Source of the DNA: Polyangiaceae bacterium
Lineage (GTDB): Bacteria; Myxococcota_A; Polyangia; Polyangiales; Polyangiaceae
Length of the DNA: 64,000 nt
Reading direction: 5' to 3'
Assembly: GCA_947475525.1 (NCBI GenBank)
Contig: CANJMI010000018.1
Location: 1 to 64,000 of the forward strand
Positions 44,994-53,567 of this stretch are shown here, one piece after another (the first letter of the stretch is position 1; each line of letters opens with the position of its first letter). The notes beneath the pieces were generated by a model, which was not told where the DNA came from, did not search any database, and saw only the letters and a list, made by a program, of their open reading frames with translations. The position numbers and the translations under genes were made by a program.

Positions 44994-46010
44994 ATGACGA
45001 TGCTCCCCGAGCGATTCGAGGCGAAGGTCCTGCTCACTGGTGCGAGCGGCTTCGTTGGTGGACGACTTCGTGATGCGCTCCTCGAGGCTGGCGCGGAGGT
45101 GCTCGCTCTACGGCGCGGAAGCTCACCCGAGCCGAAGTCAGCGTCCGCCATTCGCGCCCGTTCGGTGGTCGCCGAGTACGACGACACCGACGCGCTCGCG
45201 GCCCTTATCTCGACAGAGAAACCCGACTTCATCTTCCATGTCGCGGGGGCAACGAAGGGTGTCCACTACAGCGATTTTCAGCGCGCCAACGTGATGCCCA
45301 CTCGCAACTTGTTACGCGCGGTCCGTGAGCATCACCCCGCGGTCTCGCGCTTCGTGCTCGTGTCATCCCTCGCGGCGTTCGGACCCTCGTCGCCCGCAAA
45401 GCCGCACCACGAGACGCACGCACCTTCGCCCATCGAACACTACGGGCGGAGCAAGCTCGAGGCCGAACAGGTGCTCGCCGCGGAGGCGGGCGGCGTGCCC
45501 TGGACGGTGCTCCGACCGAGCGGAGTGTACGGCCCCGGCGATGCCGATTATTTCAATCTTTTTCGGGAAATTTCGAGCGGTCGCAACGTCTTCTTCGGCA
45601 ACCGTCATCGATGGTTCAGCGCGGTGTACGTCGATGATTGCGTGCGCGCCTTGGTGCTCGCGGCGAAGAGTGAACGCACGCGGCAAGAAGCTTATTTTCT
45701 ATGCGACGGGACGCCGATCACGTGGGAGACGTTCCAAGAGGCGATCGTCGGCGCGAACGGAAAAAAGGTGATGACCCTCAATCTCCCCGAAGTTTTAGTC
45801 GACATTGCAGCGGTCGGCGGGGAGTTGCTCACGCGTATCGACGGCAAGCCACGGCTGTTCAATCGCCAGAAGGCCATGATGAGCTCGCAGGCCGCCTGGA
45901 CCTGCGGACACGCCTTGGCCAAAGAGCATTTCGGTTACGTGCCCGAGGTGCAAGTCGCGGAAGGCGTGCGCCGCGCACTCGACTGGTACCGCGCCGAACG
46001 CTGGCTGTGA
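44994..46010 (+). CDS. NAD-dependent epimerase/dehydratase (extended SDR)
   Basis: 338 aa from ATG at 44994. Extended short-chain dehydrogenase fold: nucleotide motif TGASGFVGGRL, VAGATKG, catalytic SSLAAFG and YGRSK (Tyr-x3-Lys), then LRPSGVYGPGD. The family modifies nucleotide sugars or reduces sterol-like or other carbonyls; substrate unclear. The stop is 124 bp from tRNA-Arg. Confidence 0.9.
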   Translation: MTMLPERFEAKVLLTGASGFVGGRLRDALLEAGAEVLALRRGSSPEPKSASAIRARSVVAEYDDTDALAALISTEKPDFIFHVAGATKGVHYSDFQRANVMPTRNLLRAVREHHPAVSRFVLVSSLAAFGPSSPAKPHHETHAPSPIEHYGRSKLEAEQVLAAEAGGVPWTVLRPSGVYGPGDADYFNLFREISSGRNVFFGNRHRWFSAVYVDDCVRALVLAAKSERTRQEAYFLCDGTPITWETFQEAIVGANGKKVMTLNLPEVLVDIAAVGGELLTRIDGKPRLFNRQKAMMSSQAAWTCGHALAKEHFGYVPEVQVAEGVRRALDWYRAERWL

Positions 46011-46134
46011 CCCGGTGCCGCCACGGCTCACGCGCCAGGGCAAGCAGACACGCCGCGACGCACTCGCACCCCGGAAAGGCGCCCGGTTTCGGCGCTGGAC
46101 TCGGCCGCGCGAAACCGCTATCCCTTCGCTATCC

Positions 46135-46211
46135 GCGCCTGTAGCTCAGCTGGATAGAGCGTCAGACTTCGAATCTGGGGGTCGGGGGTTCGAATCCCTC
46201 CGGGCGCGCCA
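46135..46211 (+). tRNA. tRNA-Arg (anticodon TCG), CCA encoded
   Basis: Acceptor GCGCCTG/CGGGCGC with discriminator G and encoded CCA (46209-46211). D-arm GCTCAGCTGGATAGAGC, anticodon stem TCAGA/TCTGG with loop CTTCGAA, T-arm GGGGG-TTCGAAT-CCCTC. It marks the left end of the gene-poor, remnant-rich stretch that follows. Confidence 0.96.
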
Positions 46212-46216
46212 AGCAA

Positions 46217-46438
46217 ATGACCGAGGATCCTGCGATCCCGACGCTTGAGGTCGTGGGCCGACGTGGGCAGAAGACGGCCCCCTGCGAAGACCTCGTGACG
46301 GAGGCGCGGAGGATCCTCCTCGACGTGGCCGGTGGCCGTGTGCCCGAGGTCGAGGCCACCCATCGACTGGCTCGCGGCTGGCTGGAGCGGCAGCGGGGCG
46401 GCGGTGGCGGTGGCGAGAACGTGCCACTCACTCCATGA
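46217..46438 (+). CDS. Possible small ORF after tRNA-Arg
   Basis: 73 aa, ATG 5 bp after the tRNA CCA. Reads MTEDPAIPTLEVVGRRGQKT...EVEATHRLARGWLERQR and ends in a Gly run. No ribosome binding site independent of the tRNA and no recognised family. It fills most of the 275-bp gap before the NERD remnant; otherwise nothing is seen there. Confidence 0.3.
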   Translation: MTEDPAIPTLEVVGRRGQKTAPCEDLVTEARRILLDVAGGRVPEVEATHRLARGWLERQRGGGGGGENVPLTP

Positions 46439-46486
46439 CGCGAATCGTGTGCTCACGTAGGCCGCGTCAGGTTAAAACCGTACACC

Positions 46487-47010
46487 GTGACCATCGTCGG
46501 CCTCTACCCTCGCGACGAACCTCGTCCAACATCGAGTGGGGCCGAGAGGCGGCTGTGGAAGGCGCTCAAGACCGGCCTGCCCGATGGCTGGGTCGCCTGG
46601 CACTCGATGAAGGTGCGCGCCCCCCTCGGGCAAGACGGTGAGAGCGACTTCGTGCTCGCGATCCCCGACCGCGGCCCGCTGGTGCTCGAGGTCAAAGGCG
46701 GCACGATCAAAGTCGACGACGGTCGCTGGTTCCAAGACGGGCGCACGACCTGCCCTGCTTGCGCGACCAACCACCTCGGGTCGAAGGCTGGATCGAAGCG
46801 TTGCACGACGTGTGGGGCGAGACGTGGCGCCCGAAGCTGTCGCTGGGCACGCGCACGCAGCTTGCCGAAGCGCGTCGCATCCAACTCGATGGTGAGCAAC
46901 TCGACGCGCTCGCCGTCATGGGCTTCGGCGGCCACGTGTTTCCCGGCCCGTGTAACACGTTGGATACAGATCGGCTTTTGCTTGCGGGGCCGCCGGTTTG
47001 GTTCGTGCAA
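46487..47010 (+). pseudogene. Remnant of a NERD-domain helicase gene
   Basis: The frame from GTG at 46487 encodes the start of a NERD (nuclease-related) domain: SSGAERRLWKALKTGLPDGW, ESDFVLAIPDRGPLVLEVKGG. Homology is lost after about 46745. From 46759 a different frame reads VEGWIEALHDVWGETWRPKLSLGTRTQLAEARRIQLDGEQLDAL (partial quote of a longer run), typical of the segment just before the helicase core in NERD-UvrD proteins. Then nothing helicase-like follows. So the gene has an internal deletion with frameshift and has lost its helicase part. Confidence 0.55.
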
Positions 47011-47020
47011 GACGTCCGCC

Positions 47021-48352
47021 ATGAACGTGAGAAGCGGCGTTTTCTTCGGAGTCCTCGCCGGAGCACTGGCGGCGGGCGAGACCGTTGCGTCGGAGGCGTT
47101 CGCGCTCGATTGCAGCACGCTCCCGAACCCTGTCTACATCCAGAACGGCGACACCCAAGAGCCGCTCTTGAAGGCGCTCGGGCAAAAGCTGCGGAACGCG
47201 CAAGCGAACCCCGTCACGCTCATCTACAAGAACGCCGGCTCGTGCACGAACATCGACGCGATGTACAAGGGCACGAAGCTCACGACGAACCCGTCGTACA
47301 TTCCTTCGCAGACGGAAGACCCGACCTGGGACTCCACGAAGCCGTCTCCACAGTGCACGATCTCGCCCAACGGGCAGGCGCTCGATCTCGCGATCTCCGC
47401 GCTCTTCGTCTCGAGCTGCGACCCGTCGAAGCCGCCCGCGAACATCGGCCTCTTCCAAGGCCCCGTGCAGCCCTACCTGTTCGTGGTGCCCGAGGCGAGC
47501 TCGCAGAAGGCGATCACGGCGGAAGAGGCGTACTTCACCTTCGGGTTCGGCGCGGCCGGCAACGTCGAGCCCTGGACCGACGAGTCGCTGCTCTTCATTC
47601 GTCCGACGACGAAGAGCACGCTGCTCACGATGGCCGCGTCGATCGGTGTGCCAGCCGCGAAGTGGAAGGGCGTCTCGAAGGACACCTCGAGCGCGGTCGT
47701 GACCTCGGTCGCGACTTCGCCGACGCCCGAGAAAACGCTCGGTATCCTCGGCGCGGAGCTCTACGACGCGCAGCGCGCCACGCTGAACGCGCTTGCGTTC
47801 CAGGCGTACAAGCAGAAGCACGCCTACTTCCCCGACTCGACGGCGACCTCGTTCGACAAGCGGAACGTGCGCGACGGCCACTACACGATCTGGTCGCCCA
47901 CGGTGTACCTCGCGCCCGTCGATGGAAACGGCACGATCGTGAACCCGCGCACGCGCTACGTCGTCGACCTGATCCTCTCGAAGACGGTGTCTCCTGCGCC
48001 CGACTTCGACCCGCTCGCTACCGTGATTGCGAAGGGTCTCGTGCCCGACTGCGCGATGAAGGTGACACGCTCCTTCGAGGCGGGCGACCTCTCCAACGAG
48101 GACGGCCTCTACGACCGCGACCCGAAGAAGCACGCGGACGCGAAGCTCATCTCGAAAATCACGCTCCGGGAGCTTCTCGCGAACATGCCCGAGGAGCTCA
48201 TCCTCGACCGCCAGCTCTTCTCGTGCTGGAAGGATTCACGCCACGTCGAGGAAGTTCAGATCGTGAACGGCTGCAAGCCCGGCAACCTCCTCCGCGCACT
48301 CGCGGGAGAGCACGTCGGCACCGTCATCACCAAGGAGTCCCGCCATGCATGA
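47021..48352 (+). CDS. Chimera: periplasmic binding protein fused to C-terminal part of a molybdenum-storage subunit
   Basis: 443 aa, ATG at 47021. Residues 1-~357 have a signal peptide (FFGVLAGALAAGETVASEAFA) and read like a PstS-type substrate-binding protein (PVYIQNGDTQEPLLKALGQ, ITAEEAYFTFGFG). After CAMKVTRSFEAGDLS the sequence changes abruptly (about 48092-48100) to NEDGLYDRDPKKHADAKLI...SRHVEEVQIVNG...LRALAGEHVGTVI. This last part aligns with the end of the amino-acid-kinase-fold storage protein encoded next. The ATP-binding and molybdate-binding parts of that subunit are missing. The join is in frame; a deletion between two neighbouring genes, or an assembly misjoin, would explain it. 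The stop overlaps the next start by 8 bp. Confidence 0.75.
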   Translation: MNVRSGVFFGVLAGALAAGETVASEAFALDCSTLPNPVYIQNGDTQEPLLKALGQKLRNAQANPVTLIYKNAGSCTNIDAMYKGTKLTTNPSYIPSQTEDPTWDSTKPSPQCTISPNGQALDLAISALFVSSCDPSKPPANIGLFQGPVQPYLFVVPEASSQKAITAEEAYFTFGFGAAGNVEPWTDESLLFIRPTTKSTLLTMAASIGVPAAKWKGVSKDTSSAVVTSVATSPTPEKTLGILGAELYDAQRATLNALAFQAYKQKHAYFPDSTATSFDKRNVRDGHYTIWSPTVYLAPVDGNGTIVNPRTRYVVDLILSKTVSPAPDFDPLATVIAKGLVPDCAMKVTRSFEAGDLSNEDGLYDRDPKKHADAKLISKITLRELLANMPEELILDRQLFSCWKDSRHVEEVQIVNGCKPGNLLRALAGEHVGTVITKESRHA

Positions 48353-49142
48353 GCGTAACGTCATCCCCAGTACCCTCGCGGACAGCCCGCTAACTGGCAA
48401 CGACCGAGTCAAGTACGAGGGCGTCGCGATGATGCCTAGCGTCAAGGTCGTGAAGATCGGCGGGCAGTCCATCATGGATCGCGGACGCAGCGCGCTGTTC
48501 CCGCTGATCGAGGAGATCGGTCGCATCAAAGACCAGCACCGCCTCCTGCTCACTGCGGGCGGCGGTACCCGTGCGCGTCACGTCTACTCAATCGCCTCCG
48601 ACCTCGAGCTTCCGACCGGGCTGCTCGCGGCACTCGGCGGCTACGTGCCGCGCCAGAACGCGCGCATGCTGCAGATGCTGATGGCCGAGCAGGGCGGCAT
48701 CTACATCATGACCGATGACTTCGAGAAGCTGCCGCTCTACTTCCGCCTCGGGTGCATCCCGATCATGACCGGCATGCCACCGTTCGGTTACTGGGAAAAG
48801 CCGTCGGCAGAGGGGCGCATCCCCGCGAACCGAACCGACGCAGGAACGTTCCTGTCGGCCGAAGCCCTCGGCTCAACGCGCGTCTGGTTCGCCAAAGACG
48901 AAGAGGGCCTCTACGAGGATGACCCGAAGAAGAACCCAGACGCGAAGCTCATCCGCCGCATCGGCGCAAAAGAGCTCATCGCCCGCGGACTCAAAGACCT
49001 CGTGATCGAGCGCTCCGTGCTCGAGTACCTGACGCGCGCCCGCTACGTGCGCGAGCTCCAAATCTTCAACGCCCTGGTGCCCGGCAACCTCACCCGTGCA
49101 CTCGCCGGCGAAGACGTCGGCACGATCATCTACAAGGACTGA
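48345..49142 (+). CDS. mosB: Molybdenum storage protein subunit (MosB-like)
   Basis: 265 aa; ATG with strong AAGGAG upstream. Amino-acid-kinase (UMP-kinase-like) fold: VKVVKIGGQSIMDRGR, GGGTRARHVYSIA, IPIMTGMPPFGYWEKP, RTDAGTFLSAEALG, FAKDEEGLYEDDPKK, and NLTRALAGEDVGTIIYKD. In Azotobacter an alpha3-beta3 cage built from MosA and MosB stores molybdate or tungstate as polyoxo clusters using ATP. The sequence looks closer to the beta subunit as I remember the pair. Followed after 3 bp by modA, so storage and import are one operon. Its partner subunit seems to survive only as the fragment fused to the previous gene. Confidence 0.88.
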   Translation: MHERNVIPSTLADSPLTGNDRVKYEGVAMMPSVKVVKIGGQSIMDRGRSALFPLIEEIGRIKDQHRLLLTAGGGTRARHVYSIASDLELPTGLLAALGGYVPRQNARMLQMLMAEQGGIYIMTDDFEKLPLYFRLGCIPIMTGMPPFGYWEKPSAEGRIPANRTDAGTFLSAEALGSTRVWFAKDEEGLYEDDPKKNPDAKLIRRIGAKELIARGLKDLVIERSVLEYLTRARYVRELQIFNALVPGNLTRALAGEDVGTIIYKD

Positions 49143-49145
49143 ACG

Positions 49146-49952
49146 ATGCGGCTTCACGGCGGCCCCTCCGCGCTTCGGCGGGTTGTCGCCCGGTGCCTCT
49201 TGGCGTTGGGCGTCCTCGGCGGCTTTCCGTCGTGCGGTCGAGGCCAAAACGACGGCAACCACGTCGAGGTGACGGTGGCCGCCGCGGCGAGCCTGCGTTC
49301 GGTGCTGCCCGAACTGATCGCCGCGTTCAACGCGGAACACGGTCGCCCGACGATCGCAACGGTCTACGGGGCATCCGGGGACTTGCGCAAGCGAGTTCAA
49401 GACGGCGCACCGATCGATGCGGTCCTCTTCGCCGCCTCCGACCCGGTCGACCAACTCATCAAGACGGGCCATGTCCTTGCCGACAGCCGGCGCGTCATCG
49501 CACACAACCGGTTGGTGCTCATTGGTCCGAAAGGAGGGCGCCGCATCGAGTGGAACTCGCTCGATGCGATCCCCGAAGGTGAGAAGCTCGCGATCGGGGA
49601 GCCCGAGGCTGTTCCCGCAGGTGCGTACGCGAAGAAAGCGCTTCAAGCGTTGGGCAAGTGGGACGCTCTCTCAGGGCGGATGGTCTTCGGAGGCGACGTC
49701 GCGGCAGTGCTTGCGTACGCTCGCCGAGGCGAGGTGATCGGTGCCATCGTCTATGCGACCGAGGTCGTCGGCATCGATGACGTGGTCGTGTTCGACGAAG
49801 CCACGGGCGCTTGGGCGCCGAAAGCCGATGTCGTCGTCGGTGCGGTCAAAGACGCGTCGCACGCACGACAGGCGTCAAGCTTCCTTGATTTTCTCTCAAG
49901 CCCGAAGGCCCGCGGTATTCTCAAGGCCCGCGGCTTCGAACTGGACGGCTGA
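49146..49952 (+). CDS. modA: Molybdate ABC transporter substrate-binding protein
   Basis: 268 aa. Export signal with possible lipobox (GVLGGFPSC). ModA features: TVAAAASLRSVLPELIAAF, YGASGDLRKRVQDGAPIDAVLFAA, EPEAVPAGAYAKKALQ, and a C-terminal SSFLDFLSSPKARGILKARGF. Binds molybdate or tungstate in the periplasm and delivers it to ModBC. Starts 3 bp after mosB. Confidence 0.95.
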   Translation: MRLHGGPSALRRVVARCLLALGVLGGFPSCGRGQNDGNHVEVTVAAAASLRSVLPELIAAFNAEHGRPTIATVYGASGDLRKRVQDGAPIDAVLFAASDPVDQLIKTGHVLADSRRVIAHNRLVLIGPKGGRRIEWNSLDAIPEGEKLAIGEPEAVPAGAYAKKALQALGKWDALSGRMVFGGDVAAVLAYARRGEVIGAIVYATEVVGIDDVVVFDEATGAWAPKADVVVGAVKDASHARQASSFLDFLSSPKARGILKARGFELDG

Positions 49953-49969
49953 GCCTCGATACGACCACG

Positions 49970-50638
49970 GTGGAAGATCCCTTTTTTCCGGTCTTTCTCT
50001 CGCTCCGTGTCGCCCTCACGGCGATGGTTTTCGTTGTGCCGGCGGGCATCGCGCTCGCTTGGTTGCAGGCGTCGCGCGCGCACCGCTTCCGCGGCTTCGT
50101 CGATGGGCTCATCCTCCTGCCCATGGTGCTGCCACCGAGTGTGATCGGCTTCTTTCTCGTCTGGCTTTTTGGGCGGCGCGGGCTCTTCGGGCACGCGCTC
50201 AACGGGCTGGGCGTGCGTCTCATCTTTACGCCTTGGGCGGCCGTGTTGGCGTCCGCGACCGTCGCCTTGCCCGTGCTCGTAAAGGCGGCACAGCCGGCGA
50301 TGGAAACCGTACCCCGTGAGCTCCTCGTCATTGGACGCTCGCTCGGTTTGGCGCCCGTTGAGGTGTTCTTTCGGGTGGTCCTTCGCGGAGCGTGGCGCGG
50401 TGTCGCAACCGGCATCGTCCTCGCGTTCGTGCGCGCGATCGGCGAGTTCGGAGCGACGCTGATGTTCGCCGGAAACATACCGGGTCGTACGAACACGATG
50501 ACCATCGAGATCTGGAGCGCGTACCAGGGCGGCGATGAGTCGCGTGCCTTGAGTTATGTCGTCGTGCTCACCGCGCTCGGGTTGGCGACGGTGTTCCTCT
50601 CGGCGCGCATTGCTCCTTCGCCGTCGAGGCCCCGATGA
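49970..50638 (+). CDS. modB: Molybdate ABC transporter permease
   Basis: 222 aa, GTG start, 17 bp after modA. Five or six membrane helices and the ABC permease EAA-like loop VPRELLVIGRSLGLAPVEVF followed by AFVRAIGEFGATLMFAGNIPG, the characteristic ModB/CysW signature. Works with ModA and ModC. Confidence 0.95.
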   Translation: MEDPFFPVFLSLRVALTAMVFVVPAGIALAWLQASRAHRFRGFVDGLILLPMVLPPSVIGFFLVWLFGRRGLFGHALNGLGVRLIFTPWAAVLASATVALPVLVKAAQPAMETVPRELLVIGRSLGLAPVEVFFRVVLRGAWRGVATGIVLAFVRAIGEFGATLMFAGNIPGRTNTMTIEIWSAYQGGDESRALSYVVVLTALGLATVFLSARIAPSPSRPR

Positions 50639-51327
50639 CCGCCGCGGTGGATGCACGATTTCGTGCTTCGGTCGGCGAGGGAGAGGGGGCCTTCTCGGTC
50701 GAGGTGGAGTTCACCCTAGAGCGCGGCGTCCTTGTGCTTTTCGGTCCGTCGGGCAGCGGAAAATCCCTGACGCTGCAGGCGATCGTGGGGGCCGCGCGCG
50801 CCGACCGCGGGAGCCTCGCGGTCCTCGGCCAGACGGTCTTCGACGTGGAGCGTGCCATTGACGTCCCATCGCATCGACGCCGGATTGGCTACGTTCCCCA
50901 GCATCACTCCCTGTTCCCATTCTGCAGTGTCTTCGAGAACGTGGTCTTCGGGTTGCCGCGTGCCCAGCGCCGTACAGTCTCTCGCGAGACACACGACCTC
51001 ATCGAGGAACTCGGCATCGGGCATCTCCGCAGCGCGATGCCCGGCACCCTCTCGGGCGGCGAGCGCCAGCGCGTTGCCCTCGCGCGGGCACTCGCAGTCG
51101 GGCCGCGCCTGCTGGTCCTGGACGAGCCCTTCGCCTCAATCGATCGGCAAGGGAAAACCGAGCTTCTTGGAATGTTGAAGGCGCTGCTTACCCGAAGGAA
51201 CTTGCCTGCGTTGCTCGTCACTCACGACCCGAGCGAGGCTCGCGCGGTCGGCGACACGGTCGTGACGTTCGAGCGCGGTCGCTCCCTCCGTCAGACTTCG
51301 GTAGATGCGCTCGCCGACGCGCCCTGA
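50635..51327 (+). CDS. modC: Molybdate ABC transporter ATP-binding protein, short form
   Basis: 230 aa, ATGA overlap with modB. Walker A GPSGSGKS (37-44), Q-loop YVPQHHSLFP, signature LSGGERQRVALARA, Walker B LLVLDEPFASID, H-loop LVTHD. Classical ModC is ~350 aa with a C-terminal TOBE/Mop domain that senses molybdate; that domain is absent. Import may thus lack this feedback, and no modE regulator is in the window. Confidence 0.93.
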   Translation: MTAAVDARFRASVGEGEGAFSVEVEFTLERGVLVLFGPSGSGKSLTLQAIVGAARADRGSLAVLGQTVFDVERAIDVPSHRRRIGYVPQHHSLFPFCSVFENVVFGLPRAQRRTVSRETHDLIEELGIGHLRSAMPGTLSGGERQRVALARALAVGPRLLVLDEPFASIDRQGKTELLGMLKALLTRRNLPALLVTHDPSEARAVGDTVVTFERGRSLRQTSVDALADAP

Positions 51328-51594
51328 CGATGGGCGCGATTCATCGACGTGGATTGCGCTGGTCCCCAATTTCCCTGGCCCTGCGCGACGCCCGATGACC
51401 ACCGCCTGAATGAGCTCGGCGCGCGCCTTCGGTGCCAGATCGCCGGGCGCCAGGAACAGCCCCTCGCCGGTCGCAAGGCCTGCCCACACGAGCGCCACGG
51501 AGAGCACAAGCGCAGCGGTCTTCTTTGCGCGGAGGCGAGTTGCGTTTTGGGGTGACGACGCCTCTTGCTCTGGGGCCTTGCGCGGGGCAGCCAC
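51136..51594 (-). CDS. Doubtful antisense ORF covering the 286-bp gap after modC
   Basis: The gap 51328-51613 has no plus-strand gene. On the minus strand a GTG at 51594 opens a 152-aa frame with a hydrophobic stretch (TAALVLSVALVWAGLATGEG), but it has no ribosome binding site and its last third runs antisense to modC. Reported mainly to describe the gap; more likely non-coding. Confidence 0.18.
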   Translation of the reverse strand: MAAPRKAPEQEASSPQNATRLRAKKTAALVLSVALVWAGLATGEGLFLAPGDLAPKARAELIQAVVIGRRAGPGKLGTSAIHVDESRPSSGRVGERIYRSLTEGATALERHDRVADRASLARVVSDEQRRQVPSGKQRLQHSKKLGFPLPID

Positions 51595-51613
51595 GTCGGC
51601 AAGAGTCGAGCAC

Positions 51614-52561
51614 GTGAACCTCTCTCGACTCTTGGGTTGGTCGCTCCTGTCCGGTGTCGTACTGCTCGGCGTCGGTTGCGGGGACGGCTGCTCCGGGTCG
51701 ACGAAGGCGAAGACGACGGCGAGCGCCTCGGCTTCGCCGGCTCCCGAGTTGGCTTCGCCACCCGTCGTTCTGGCGCTCGACAACGTCGCCGTGACGAAGG
51801 TCGGACCGGCCGAGCTCGACAAGCCCATCCCGGTACTCGAGTTGCTCCCGGGGAAAGGGCGCCCCGAGCTTGCGAAGGTGCTCAGCATCGTCTTGGTGTC
51901 GCGCGACGGACGACGCGAGCGTGTCGTCGAGAATCCGCTCGAGCAGTTTCCTAAAGGAGTTCCCGTTCTTTACCGTCACAACCGCGACGTTTCGTTCGGT
52001 GTGACGCGTCCGGACGGTGGTTACGACGCGACGCTCGACGCGCTTGCGACGGTCGAGGTGCGCACCAAAGAACCCGGCGAAGCGGAGGCAAAGAAGCGCA
52101 CGTTTGTCCTCCCCGGAAAAGAGCCGGTACCGATCACCGATGATTTCCTGCAAGCCGTGCCGCGTGATGGCAGCGCGCTCGAAACGCCGGGGAAAACGCA
52201 AGGCGACGGCAAAGGCAGCGGCCGCAGGCACGGTGCCGGCTCCGGGTCCGAAGAACACGCGGGCGAAGGCGCGGGAGACGGCGGAGGAGGCGGGAAAAAG
52301 GAAGGCGATGCTCGCGCGGGCGTGCGCCTCGCGAAGCTCATTGCGCATTACGCAAAAGGAATCACCGTGAAGGAGGTCGTCCTCACGGACGGCAGCGAGA
52401 CGTTCGTCGCGGACGCGAAGCTCCTCGCCGACAGGGACTACGATATGCGGATCAAGTTCAACGGTGAAGGCCAGTTACGCTTCCGGCAGTACGAGGGCAA
52501 AGCGGTCGATCGCGTGACCAAGCTCCAGCTCGATGACGTCGAGCGCATCGAAGTGCGCTGA
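51614..52561 (+). CDS. Lipoprotein, unknown
   Basis: 315 aa from GTG at 51614. Signal with lipobox (SGVVLLGVGC), Thr/Ser/Ala linker, a beta-rich domain (residues ~50-190), a Gly/Lys/Ser-rich disordered insert (~200-235), and a final segment ITVKEVVLTDGSETFVADAKLL...DDVERIEVR. No metal-binding motif that would tie it to the molybdate genes upstream. Confidence 0.68.
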   Translation: MNLSRLLGWSLLSGVVLLGVGCGDGCSGSTKAKTTASASASPAPELASPPVVLALDNVAVTKVGPAELDKPIPVLELLPGKGRPELAKVLSIVLVSRDGRRERVVENPLEQFPKGVPVLYRHNRDVSFGVTRPDGGYDATLDALATVEVRTKEPGEAEAKKRTFVLPGKEPVPITDDFLQAVPRDGSALETPGKTQGDGKGSGRRHGAGSGSEEHAGEGAGDGGGGGKKEGDARAGVRLAKLIAHYAKGITVKEVVLTDGSETFVADAKLLADRDYDMRIKFNGEGQLRFRQYEGKAVDRVTKLQLDDVERIEVR

Positions 52562-52628
52562 CGGCGCGGCGCACGCGGCGCACGCGCTTGACGGTGGCGC
52601 CCTCACTCGATTGGGGCAATGCTGCGTC

Positions 52629-53099
52629 ATGCCGCGTGACCAATCGATCGACGCCTTTGGGATGCTGAGGAACTCGCACCGTCGCCTCCGCGAACGCCTC
52701 GACGACCTCACCCGCGCAACGATGGGGCCGCTCAACGACGAGGCGCGCGCGGTGGTTGATGACGTCCTGCATTTCTTCGGTCGCGCCGTCGCCCGACACG
52801 AGGCCGACGAGGAGGCGACGCTGTTCCCTCGTCTCGCGGGGGAACCGTCGCTCGCGCCCATCTGCGAGCGCCTCGCGAAGGAGCACGCGCGGCAAGCAGA
52901 CCTAACCGAGGCACTCGGCTACGCGTTCGACGGCCACGACGACGACACCGTGCGGAAGCTCGCCGAGGATCTGCGAGCTAGCTACGAGCGGCACATCGCC
53001 TGCGAAGAAGAAGAGCTTTTCCCGGCCGCAGAAAAGCTCCTCGATGGCGAAGCGCGCACGGCGATGCTCGAGGAGATGGACCGGCGGCGCGGCCGGTAA
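52629..53099 (+). CDS. Hemerythrin-like (HHE) domain protein
   Basis: 156 aa from ATG at 52629. Four-helix hemerythrin-like fold with metal-ligand pattern: HRRLRERLDDL, HEADEEATLFPRL, KEHARQADL, HIACEEEELFPAAEKL. Members bind a di-iron centre and sense or carry oxygen or nitric oxide, or help repair iron-sulfur clusters. Last intact gene before the decayed stretch. Confidence 0.88.
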   Translation: MPRDQSIDAFGMLRNSHRRLRERLDDLTRATMGPLNDEARAVVDDVLHFFGRAVARHEADEEATLFPRLAGEPSLAPICERLAKEHARQADLTEALGYAFDGHDDDTVRKLAEDLRASYERHIACEEEELFPAAEKLLDGEARTAMLEEMDRRRGR

Positions 53100-53567
53100 G
53101 GCGCTCGCATCGACGCGAGCTGGGAGGCTGACATCAAGCGCGTAGGCGTCGCCTACGGTGAACCCAGTTCTCACATCGGCACACTCTCCAAGCCGACCAC
53201 CACGGCCCTCGACGTGGTCCCGCTCGCCGGCGAGAGTGCCGACGACCTTGACGATCGCGGGCGCGAAGCGGGCGACGTAGTCGACCTGGTTCTCACCGAC
53301 ACCGGCGGCGGAACGTGTCAACGCGAATGAGACAGCGTGCACGGGTAATCTATGGAGCGAAGGCGGGTGAAACCGCATCGCCGAGATGAACATCTCGGGC
53401 AATCACCTGGAGCTCTAAAAGCGCATTATCGCCATAAACAACGATCCATTCATTCCCTCGGCCTCCCGAACGCCGACGCTCGTCTTCGACGGCATCCAGC
53501 TCGCCGGAACGTAAACCCACCCGCAGCGCATGAGTCCCAAGAGCCGGATGTCGAAGCGTTTTTGCGT
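53100..53567. other. 468-bp stretch without an intact gene
   Basis: No convincing ORF on either strand. On the minus strand, 53217-53333 reads VSFALTRSAAGVGENQVDYV..., weakly like the C-terminal end of a cysteine-desulfurase/class V aminotransferase, which would make it a remnant; this is a guess. Short plus-strand frames (such as NISGNHLEL then a stop) show nothing recognisable. Confidence 0.4.

Noticed and set aside
46118-46456. Minus-strand ORFs across tRNA-Arg containing GGIRTPDPQIRSLT and similar
   Set aside because: This is the well-known spurious peptide produced by translating the antisense of a tRNA; no gene there.
46916-48133. 405-aa minus-strand ORF
   Set aside because: Antisense shadow of the binding-protein part; extreme Arg content and no motifs.
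46759-48393. Long plus-strand ORF in another frame over the chimera
   Set aside because: Arg/Ala/His-rich composition typical of an out-of-frame shadow; only its first ~60 codons carry the NERD-helicase fragment, which is reported as part of the pseudogene.
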